Source: Allostellaceae bacterium
GTDB taxonomy: Bacteria > Pseudomonadota > Alphaproteobacteria > ATCC43930 > CGMCC-115725
NCBI GenBank assembly: GCA_025451725.1
Contig: JANWJX010000032.1
Location: forward strand, 1 to 37,987
DNA: 37,987 bases
Reading direction: 5' to 3'
The position numbers and the translations under genes are program-made. The notes below the pieces were generated by a model, which was not told the DNA's origin, did no database searches, and was given only the letters and a program-made list of their open reading frames with translations. Below are positions 1-6,485 of this stretch, piece after piece. Every line of letters begins with the position of its first letter. Position 1 is the stretch's first letter.

Positions 1-641
1 AGCATTACAAGAACGAGCACGACTATGTCTTCGCCATCGCCGAGGCGCTGCGCGAGGAATATCAGGCGGTGCACAAGGCGGGCTTCGTGCTCCAGGTCGA
101 CGACGCCGTGCTCGCCAACATGTACGATCACTTGGTGCAGCAAAGTCCGGCGAAATATCGCGAATGGGCCGAGCTGCGCGTCGAGGCGCTGAACCATGCG
201 CTCGAAGGCATCCCCGAGGATCGCGTGCGCTATCACGTCTGTTTCGGTTCCTGGCACGTGCCGCACGTCGCCGATGCGCCGCTCGAGGAAATCGTCGACA
301 TCGTGCTCAAGGTGAAGGCGCAAGCCTATTCGATCGAAGCCGCCAATCCCCGCCACGAGCATGAATGGCGGGTGTGGGAGAAAGTGAAGCTGCCGAAGGA
401 CAAAATCCTAATTCCCGGCGTCGTCACGCATCACACGATTACCGTCGAACATCCGCGCGTCGTCGCGGACCGCATCGTGCGCTACGCCAGGATCGTCGGG
501 CGCGAGAACGTGATCGCCGGCACCGATTGCGGCTTCGCCCAGGTCGATTTCATCCAGCGCGTCCATCCCACGGTGATGTGGGCCAAGTTCCAGACGCTGG
601 CTGAGGGCGCGCGCATCGCCTCGAAGGAATTGTGGGGCTAG
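1..641 (+). CDS. MetE-like (cobalamin-independent methionine synthase II family) zinc protein, 5' truncated
   Basis: The reading frame is already open at base 3, so the N-terminus lies outside the window; only about 212 C-terminal residues are seen. They match the C-terminal barrel of MetE-like proteins. The zinc ligands are recognisable: His-x-Cys in YHVCFG (bases 234-242), a Glu in SIEAANPR and a Cys in AGTDCGF. Many members of this family are not true methionine synthases but act as thiol or methyl transferases; the epoxyalkane:coenzyme M transferases belong here. The dehydrogenase gene starts 2 bases after the stop, so the two are very likely co-transcribed and may act on one catabolic substrate. 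Family assignment is firm; the reaction is unknown. Confidence 0.8.
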   Translation, partial: HYKNEHDYVFAIAEALREEYQAVHKAGFVLQVDDAVLANMYDHLVQQSPAKYREWAELRVEALNHALEGIPEDRVRYHVCFGSWHVPHVADAPLEEIVDIVLKVKAQAYSIEAANPRHEHEWRVWEKVKLPKDKILIPGVVTHHTITVEHPRVVADRIVRYARIVGRENVIAGTDCGFAQVDFIQRVHPTVMWAKFQTLAEGARIASKELWG

Positions 642-643
642 GC

Positions 644-1534
644 ATGGAAAATCTCCCCGGCAAGGTCGCGTTCATCACCGGCGGCGCCAGCGGCATCGGG
701 CTCGGCATCGCCAAGGCCTTTGCGAAAGCCGGGATGAAGGTCGCAATCGCCGACATTCGCCAGGATCATCTCGACGGCGCGGTTGCCGAGTTCAAGTCGC
801 GCGGCCAGAGCGTGCATCCGATCCGTCTCGATGTCACCGACCGGCCTGCGATGGCCGCGGCCGCCGAGGAAACCGTGCACGTCTTCGGCAAAGTTCATGT
901 CCTTGTGAACAACGCCGGCATCGGCATCGGCGGGCCGCTCAAGCAGGCGAAATACGACGACTGGGATTGGGGCCTCGACGTCAACCTCAACGGCGTCGTC
1001 AACGGCATCCAGGAGTTCCTGCCGTACATATTGAAGCACGGCGAGGGCGGGCACATCGTCAACACCTCGTCGATGGCGGCGGTGCTGCCGATCTCGCGCG
1101 CCGGCATCTATATCGCGGCGAAGGCGGCGGTGATGGCGATTTCCGAAGTGCTGCGCGGCGAGCTCGCCGACGACAAGATCGGTGTCTCGGCGTTCTGCCC
1201 CGGCCCGGTTCAGACCAACATCGCGCAGACCCGCAAGCTGCGACCCGAGCGTTTCCGCAAGAACAGCGGCTATGCGGAATTCGAGCAGCGCCTCGAGGAT
1301 CGGCCGAACAATCCTCTATGGATGGACCATGAGGAGGTCGGCGAGCGCGTGCTGCACGGCGTCCGGCGCAACGACCTGTTCATCTTCACGCACCCCGAGT
1401 TCAAGGACGGCATCCGTCAGCGCTGCGAGGCGATTCTCGCCGCCTTCCCCGACGAACCGCTCAACAAGGAGCGCGCCGCCGCGATCACGTTTTTGACATC
1501 AAATCCTATTTACCGCCCCGCCGGGGCCGATTGA
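644..1534 (+). CDS. Short-chain dehydrogenase/reductase, LigD/LigL/LigN-like
   Basis: Classical SDR of 296 residues oxidising or reducing an alcohol/ketone with NAD(P). The cofactor motif TGGASGIG is at residues 12-19, NNAG at 89-92, the catalytic Ser near 142 and the Tyr-x3-Lys pair at Y156/K160. An Asp at residue 37, at the end of the second strand, favours NAD. The segments YDDWDWGLDVNLNGVVNG and the C-terminal HPEFKDGIRQR resemble, as I recall them, the C-alpha-dehydrogenases of lignin aryl-ether catabolism (LigD, LigL, LigN), which are also about 290-305 residues long. The ATG at 644 follows the preceding stop by 2 bases and is preferred over an upstream in-frame TTG. LigE/LigF-like etherases lie about 12 kb away. 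SDR class is certain; the substrate is inferred. Confidence 0.85.
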   Translation: MENLPGKVAFITGGASGIGLGIAKAFAKAGMKVAIADIRQDHLDGAVAEFKSRGQSVHPIRLDVTDRPAMAAAAEETVHVFGKVHVLVNNAGIGIGGPLKQAKYDDWDWGLDVNLNGVVNGIQEFLPYILKHGEGGHIVNTSSMAAVLPISRAGIYIAAKAAVMAISEVLRGELADDKIGVSAFCPGPVQTNIAQTRKLRPERFRKNSGYAEFEQRLEDRPNNPLWMDHEEVGERVLHGVRRNDLFIFTHPEFKDGIRQRCEAILAAFPDEPLNKERAAAITFLTSNPIYRPAGAD

Positions 1535-1559
1535 CGCGGGTAGTGCGACCATCTATTAG
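1531..1559 (+). promoter_or_regulatory. Candidate sigma70-type promoter for the first sugar-ABC operon
   Basis: TTGACG (1531-1536) and TATTAG (1554-1559) are separated by 17 bases. The -35 box overlaps the stop codon of the dehydrogenase. Initiation near 1566 would give a leader of about 100 bases before the ATG at 1665. Seen in sequence only; no transcription evidence. Confidence 0.5.
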
Positions 1560-1664
1560 ATCATAGGAAATATACGATTTTGGCACGCGATCATGGGGAC
1601 TTGCGGCCAGGAACCGCCGGCGGAGCAACCCCGGCGTAAGCAAATCGACAGAGGGAGGCTTTTA

Positions 1665-2873
1665 ATGACCAGACTTTGGAGTGCCCTGCGGGCGGCGTCG
1701 CTGACGCTGTGCCTCGCCGGGGTCGCCGGTTATGCGATAGCGGCCGAGCCGCCGGAGCCGAGCAAGGCGGAACAGCAGGCGGCGCTGGCGAACGTGCCCT
1801 CGCACGCCCGTCAGTATTACGACCATTATTGGTACAACGCGCCGGTGGGCGGCAATCCGTATGCCAACTGGACTCCGCCGCCGCCGCCATGGCAGTTCTG
1901 CATCAACGATTCGATGCTTGGCACGTCGTGGCGCACCGATCTGCTGAACGAGGTCAAGAAGCTGAACGCGCAATATCACGCGGCCGGCCTGACCAAGGCA
2001 GAAGTGTTGTCGACGGACTCCAACAACAACATCGGCGTCCAGCTCACCCAGTTCAACAATTTGTCGCGGCAGGGCTGCAACGTCATCATTTCGACGCCCA
2101 GCAACCCGACCGGTCTGTGCGCGGGCATGAAAGACGCTCTCGAGAAGAACGTGCTCAGCATCACCGTGCAATCGCCGGTGAACTGCCCCTACGCGATGAA
2201 TGTCGGCTCCAACCAGTATTACGGCGGCCGCGAGCTTGCCGAATGGGTGGCGAAGGCGCTTAAGGGCAAGGGCAACGTGCTGATCCTCAGCGGCGTGCCC
2301 GGCATCTCGACGACCATCGGTCTCGAAGCCGGATCGAAGGCGGCGTTCGCCAAATACCCGGGCATCAAGATCGTCGGCACGGTCTACGGGTTCTGGAACG
2401 AAGCCACCTCGAAGACCGAAATGGTGAAGTGGCTGGCGACCCATCCGCAAAAGCTCGACGGCATCGTCTCTTACGGCGACATGGCCGTGGCGGCGGACGA
2501 AGCGCTGGCGCAGTCGGGCCGTCCCCCGGTCATGCAGGCCGACGGCACCAACGAATGCGCGTACATCGCCTATTGGCATGAGAAGAAACTGCACACGTTG
2601 GCGCTGCTGGCGGGAGGCGGCTCGAACGGCTACGAAGCCTTCTATGTCGCGTTGAAAATGCTGAACGGCGCCAAGCCGACGACCAACATGGTCTGGTTCC
2701 CGTTGCCGGCGTTGAACGACGCCAGCGCGGAAAAGCTGTACGCGGCCTATCCGGGCATCACCCACACCAGCTCATGCTGGGCGGATGCGCCGGACCATCA
2801 TCTGGTCGCCGACTCCTACATCGACGCGTTCTTCAAGGGCGGCAAGAAGATCGAACCGAAGCCGAATCCTTGA
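1665..2873 (+). CDS. Sugar-type ABC transporter substrate-binding protein (Peripla_BP_4 class)
   Basis: Secreted periplasmic protein of 402 residues that captures the ligand for the permeases and ATPase encoded downstream. Residues 1-26 form a signal peptide ending AIA/AEPP. The mature protein has the ribose/galactose-binding type I fold pattern: an early strand with CINDSMLGTSWR, the loop VIISTPSN, the hinge region VLILSGVPG, and SYGDMAVAADEAL where this family contacts its ligand. A proline-rich stretch (TPPPPPW) precedes the first domain. The ATG at 1665 was chosen because GAGGGAGG lies at 1651-1658 and the signal peptide begins there. Two hairpins separate it from the permease gene, as is common where the binding protein must outnumber the membrane parts. 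The ligand cannot be read from the sequence; it need not be a sugar given the catabolic neighbours. Confidence 0.85.
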   Translation: MTRLWSALRAASLTLCLAGVAGYAIAAEPPEPSKAEQQAALANVPSHARQYYDHYWYNAPVGGNPYANWTPPPPPWQFCINDSMLGTSWRTDLLNEVKKLNAQYHAAGLTKAEVLSTDSNNNIGVQLTQFNNLSRQGCNVIISTPSNPTGLCAGMKDALEKNVLSITVQSPVNCPYAMNVGSNQYYGGRELAEWVAKALKGKGNVLILSGVPGISTTIGLEAGSKAAFAKYPGIKIVGTVYGFWNEATSKTEMVKWLATHPQKLDGIVSYGDMAVAADEALAQSGRPPVMQADGTNECAYIAYWHEKKLHTLALLAGGGSNGYEAFYVALKMLNGAKPTTNMVWFPLPALNDASAEKLYAAYPGITHTSSCWADAPDHHLVADSYIDAFFKGGKKIEPKPNP

Positions 2874-2894
2874 TCCGTCGATAGTTCGCTTTCG

Positions 2895-2926
2895 GAACGG
2901 GCGGCGGCTGCAACCGTCGCCCGTTC
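2895..2926 (+). other. Intercistronic hairpin after the substrate-binding protein gene
   Basis: GAACGGGCGGC (2895-2905) pairs with GTCGCCCGTTC (2916-2926) over 11 positions with one G-U pair and a 10-base loop. It lies 22 bases after the stop codon and has no T-tract. Probably an mRNA-stabilising or attenuating structure rather than a full terminator. Confidence 0.5.
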
Positions 2927-2936
2927 GCGATTGAGT

Positions 2937-2959
2937 CCGGCGGCGATTCCGTCCGCCGG
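2937..2959 (+). other. Second intercistronic hairpin
   Basis: CCGGCGG (2937-2943) pairs perfectly with CCGCCGG (2953-2959) around a 9-base loop, directly downstream of the first hairpin and about 40 bases before the permease start. Probably part of the same expression-balancing region. Confidence 0.4.
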
Positions 2960-3000
2960 TCGGGTTGAGAGTTGGCGATGAAGCGCGGCAAGAATCTCCG

Positions 3001-3957
3001 ATGAACTGGGTTCGTCACCGCCTGGACGTGATCGCGCCGTTCGGCATCGCGATCGCCTTGTTCTTCATCACTGCCGCGGTGATCCCCGGCTACGGCAGCA
3101 TGGTCAGCATCCGCTCCCTGTTGCTGCTGTCGAGCCTCTTGGGCATTGCGTCCGCGGGCCAGACCCTCACCATCATCATGGGCGGCATCGATTTGTCGGT
3201 GCCGGCGGTGATCGGGCTTGCCTGCGTCGGCTTCGCCGTTGCCTTTGGGCAGGGCGTGTCGCCGTGGGTCATCGGCCCCATCGTCATCGTCGCCGGAATC
3301 ATCATCGGCGCCATCAACGGACTGATCTCGCGCGCTCTGCGCGTCAATTCGCTGATCGTCACTCTCGCGACCGCGACCATCATCTACGGCGCGATCTGGG
3401 CGCAGACGAAGGGTGACAATCGCGGCTCGGTGCCGGATTTCGTCACCGACTTCGTCTCGGTGATCGGCTGGACCGGTCCGATCCCGGTGCCCGGCGCGGT
3501 GATTCTGTGGGCCTTCCTGGTCCTGGTTTTCGTGATTCTGGAGCGCCGCTCCGTGCTCGGGCGCTGGGTCTACGCCTCGGGCGCCAATCCCGGCGCGGCC
3601 GAACTGGCGCACATCCCGTCGCTGCTATTGTGGACCGTCGTGTTCGCGATCAGCGGCGGCCTCTCGGCGCTCGCCGGAATCCTGCTCGCCGGTTTCAGCA
3701 GCGCCGCCAACCCCCAGGTCGGCGACGCCTATCTGTTCACGACGCTCTCCGCCGTGGTGATCGGCGGCACGCCGATCATCGGCGGACGCGGCGGCTACGC
3801 GCGCACTGTCGCCGGCTGTTTCATCATCACCGAGTTGACCATGCTGCTGATCGGACTAGGCCTCGACGAAGCGGCGCAGCAAGTCAGTCTCGGTGTCCTG
3901 ATCATCGTCCTGGTCGCGATCTACGGCCGCGAGACGCATGTGAGAATGCAGATATGA
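3001..3957 (+). CDS. Sugar-type ABC transporter permease (RbsC/BPD_transp_2 family)
   Basis: Inner-membrane permease of 318 residues with 8-10 hydrophobic segments. The family hallmark GGIDLSVPAVIGLACV follows the third segment, and the second half carries the conserved GGTPIIGGRGG. It forms the channel with the other permease (5513-6481) and is driven by the ATPase encoded next. The ATG at 3001 gives the usual N-terminus; an in-frame TTG at 2965 is possible but adds residues not typical of the family. The stop overlaps the next start as ATGA, which indicates translational coupling. The ribosome-binding site is weak. Confidence 0.87.
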   Translation: MNWVRHRLDVIAPFGIAIALFFITAAVIPGYGSMVSIRSLLLLSSLLGIASAGQTLTIIMGGIDLSVPAVIGLACVGFAVAFGQGVSPWVIGPIVIVAGIIIGAINGLISRALRVNSLIVTLATATIIYGAIWAQTKGDNRGSVPDFVTDFVSVIGWTGPIPVPGAVILWAFLVLVFVILERRSVLGRWVYASGANPGAAELAHIPSLLLWTVVFAISGGLSALAGILLAGFSSAANPQVGDAYLFTTLSAVVIGGTPIIGGRGGYARTVAGCFIITELTMLLIGLGLDEAAQQVSLGVLIIVLVAIYGRETHVRMQI

Positions 3958-5516
3958 GCGTGCCGGCCCTCAAGGAGACGCCCGCGCCGCTGCCCTCCGC
4001 CGCGCCGCTCGTCGAGTTTCGTGGCCTTCGGCGCAATTTCGGCGAGACGATCGCGCTCGCGGATTGCTCGTTCGAGATTCAGCCGGGCGAGATCCACGCA
4101 CTCGTCGGCGAAAACGGCTCGGGCAAGAGCACGCTGATCAAGATCCTGAGCGGCATCCTGCCGGAGAGCGGCGGAGAGTTATTGTGGGACGGCAAGGTGA
4201 CGCGCATCGCCGATCCCCGCACGGCACAACAGCACGGCATCGCGACGGTGTTCCAGGAAACCCTGGTGCTGGATCAATTGTCGGTGCGCGACAATGTCGT
4301 GCTCGGTCTCGACCGGTTGTTCCGCCGCGTCCACTCGGTTGCCGACGAGACGAAACTGGTGCGCGAGGCGCTCGATACGATCGGCATGAACGCGCTCGAT
4401 CCCGCCATGCCCGTCGCGGCGCTGTCCCTGGCCCAGCGTCAGGGCGTGACCATCGCGCGGGCGCTGCTGCGGCCATGGCGGCTTCTGGTGCTCGACGAAT
4501 CGACCTCGGCGCTCGACGTCGATGCGCGCGACCGCTTGTTCGAGGCGCTGCGCGGCTTCCGCGCGGCGGGACGCTCCATTCTGTTCGTGTCGCACCGCAT
4601 GGACGAGATTCTCGATGTCGCCGACCGCTCCACGGTGCTGCGTTCCGGCCGCTCGGTGGCGACGGTGACGCGCGCCGAGACCACCACCGACGGGCTGCTC
4701 GAACTCATGTCGACGCATGAAGAAGCGCAGGCGGCCGAAGGCGCCGCGCGCGCCGTGCCGAACCGCGCCTTGGGCGCCCCCGTGATCGCGGCGAAGGGCG
4801 TAGCGCTGCTGCCCGAGACGGCGCCGTTCGATCTAACGGTGCGTGCGGGCGAAATCGTCGGCATCGCCGGACTTGAGGGACACGGTCAGGTCGCGTTCGT
4901 CGAAGCGGTTGCTGGCTTGCGGCGTCCCGCCCACGGCGCCGTCGAGACCGATCAAGGCGCGATCACGTCGTTCAGCAACGCGGCGCGCGCGGGAATCGCT
5001 TATTTGCCGCGGGAGCGCAAGACGCAGGGAATATTTGCGCCGCTGTCGGTGCTCGACAATCTGACCATCTCGGCGCTCAAGCGCTTCGCTCATTTCGGCA
5101 TCCTCGCCGAGTCGCGTCGCCGGGCCGAGGGGAGGCGCCTCATCGCGCAGTCGCATGTCGCGACCGCAGGGCTCGGTGCCCCGATCTCGGCGTTGAGCGG
5201 CGGCAATCAGCAGAAAGTGTTTCTTGGCCGCTTGCTCGCGCTTAATCCGCGCGCCTTGGTGCTGAACGATCCGATGCGCGGCGTCGATCTCGGCGCCAAG
5301 CAGGACATCTATAAGATTCTCGAGCAATTCGCCTCGGACGGCGGTGCGGTGATGCTGCTATCGACCGAGCTTGCCGAACTGTGCCTGCTGTGCGACCGCG
5401 TCGCGGTATTCCACAATCGCGCGTTGTTCGCGGTGATCGAGCGCAAATCGCTCGACGTCCAGGCGCTGATCGCGGCGATGTTCGGCCAGTCGGGTGCGTC
5501 GAGGGGGACGGCATGA
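3954..5516 (+). CDS. Sugar-type ABC transporter ATP-binding protein, two nucleotide-binding domains (RbsA/MglA family)
   Basis: Cytoplasmic ATPase of 520 residues with two tandem ABC domains. Domain 1 has Walker A GENGSGKST (52-60), an altered signature LSLAQ (157-161), Walker B LLVLDEST (177-184) and the switch His in FVSHRMDE. Domain 2 has the degenerate P-loop usual in this family (GLEGHGQVAF, near 306-315) and a normal signature LSGGN (414-418). Its Walker B reads LVLNDPMRGVD, with Asn438 where Asp is expected and Asp439 where the catalytic Glu is expected. So site chemistry rests mainly on domain 1, and domain 2 may be unusually weak. Overlapping ATGA junctions on both sides place it firmly in the operon with both permeases. 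Confidence 0.9.
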   Translation: MSVPALKETPAPLPSAAPLVEFRGLRRNFGETIALADCSFEIQPGEIHALVGENGSGKSTLIKILSGILPESGGELLWDGKVTRIADPRTAQQHGIATVFQETLVLDQLSVRDNVVLGLDRLFRRVHSVADETKLVREALDTIGMNALDPAMPVAALSLAQRQGVTIARALLRPWRLLVLDESTSALDVDARDRLFEALRGFRAAGRSILFVSHRMDEILDVADRSTVLRSGRSVATVTRAETTTDGLLELMSTHEEAQAAEGAARAVPNRALGAPVIAAKGVALLPETAPFDLTVRAGEIVGIAGLEGHGQVAFVEAVAGLRRPAHGAVETDQGAITSFSNAARAGIAYLPRERKTQGIFAPLSVLDNLTISALKRFAHFGILAESRRRAEGRRLIAQSHVATAGLGAPISALSGGNQQKVFLGRLLALNPRALVLNDPMRGVDLGAKQDIYKILEQFASDGGAVMLLSTELAELCLLCDRVAVFHNRALFAVIERKSLDVQALIAAMFGQSGASRGTA

Positions 5517-6481
5517 AGTTCAAGATCGACTGGAACGCCTATTACTGGCCTGCGCTCGCCGGATTCGTGATCCTGTTCGTCGGCAATATCGTCGCCAACC
5601 CGATCTTCATAAGCCACGACAATTGGCGCCCGGTGCTGCTCGGCGCCGCACCCTTCATCATCACCACCTGGGCACAGACCGTGCCGATCATGTCGGGCAA
5701 CGGCGATCTTGATTTGTCGGTCGGACCGCTCGCAGGCCTCGTCAACGCCGTCATGGCGATGACGCTGCCGGGCCTCGGCATCACCGATCCGTTTTCGATG
5801 ATCGCGATCGCCCTGGCGATCGGCGTCGCGTCGGGCCTCCTCAACGGTTTTCTCGTCACCATCGTCCGGGTGCAGCCGATCATCGCGACGCTCGGCACGT
5901 TCCTGACTTATCAGGGACTGACGCTCGAACTCCTGCCGATCTCCGGCGGCACCGCGCCACCCTGGATGAAAGTCATTTCAGGCAACGTCGCCGGCATTCC
6001 CGGCGTGTTCTTCGTGTTCGTGCTGATCGCGGTGGCGTGGTGGCTGCTCGGCAAGACCGCGTATCGGCGTAACCTGCTCGCGGTCGGCGGCGATATCCGC
6101 GCCGCCTATACCGCCGGCATCAACGTCATCTGGGTCCGCATCGTCGCCTTCATCGTGTCAGGCGTGTTGGCGGCGATCACCGGCGTCGTCTTCACCGCCA
6201 CGATCGGCGCGGCCGACCCGACCATCGGCAATCCCTACATCCTGACCTCGATCGCGGGGGTCGCGCTCGGCGGCGTCGCGTTCAGCGGCGGGCAGGGCGG
6301 GTTGCTCGGCGCGGCGGCGGGCGGCGCGCTGTTGTTCCTCATCGAGAATCTGTTCTCACTGGCGCAAGTGTCGATCTACTACATTCAGATCGCTTACGGT
6401 TCGATACTGCTGGTGGCGCTCGCGCTGAACTCGATGGTCGACCGCGCGCGCCGGCGCAAGGCGCAAGCGGCGCTGGTCTAG
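5513..6481 (+). CDS. Sugar-type ABC transporter permease, second subunit
   Basis: Inner-membrane permease of 322 residues, BPD_transp_2 family, presumed partner of the permease at 3001-3957. About eight to ten hydrophobic segments are visible. The motif GNGDLDLSVGPLAGL matches the conserved loop of RbsC-like permeases, and GGVAFSGGQGGLLGAAAGG the C-terminal one. The ATG at 5513 overlaps the ATPase stop (ATGA). The gene ends 4 bases before the convergent stop of the next transporter, so transcription of the two operons meets here without an obvious terminator hairpin. Confidence 0.87.
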   Translation: MKFKIDWNAYYWPALAGFVILFVGNIVANPIFISHDNWRPVLLGAAPFIITTWAQTVPIMSGNGDLDLSVGPLAGLVNAVMAMTLPGLGITDPFSMIAIALAIGVASGLLNGFLVTIVRVQPIIATLGTFLTYQGLTLELLPISGGTAPPWMKVISGNVAGIPGVFFVFVLIAVAWWLLGKTAYRRNLLAVGGDIRAAYTAGINVIWVRIVAFIVSGVLAAITGVVFTATIGAADPTIGNPYILTSIAGVALGGVAFSGGQGGLLGAAAGGALLFLIENLFSLAQVSIYYIQIAYGSILLVALALNSMVDRARRRKAQAALV

Positions 6482-6485
6482 TAGT

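Noticed and set aside
1553-1566. CTATTAGATCATAG as an operator in the first sugar-ABC promoter
   Set aside because: Only the outer four to five bases are symmetric, and it overlaps the -10 region; probably chance in an AT-rich stretch.
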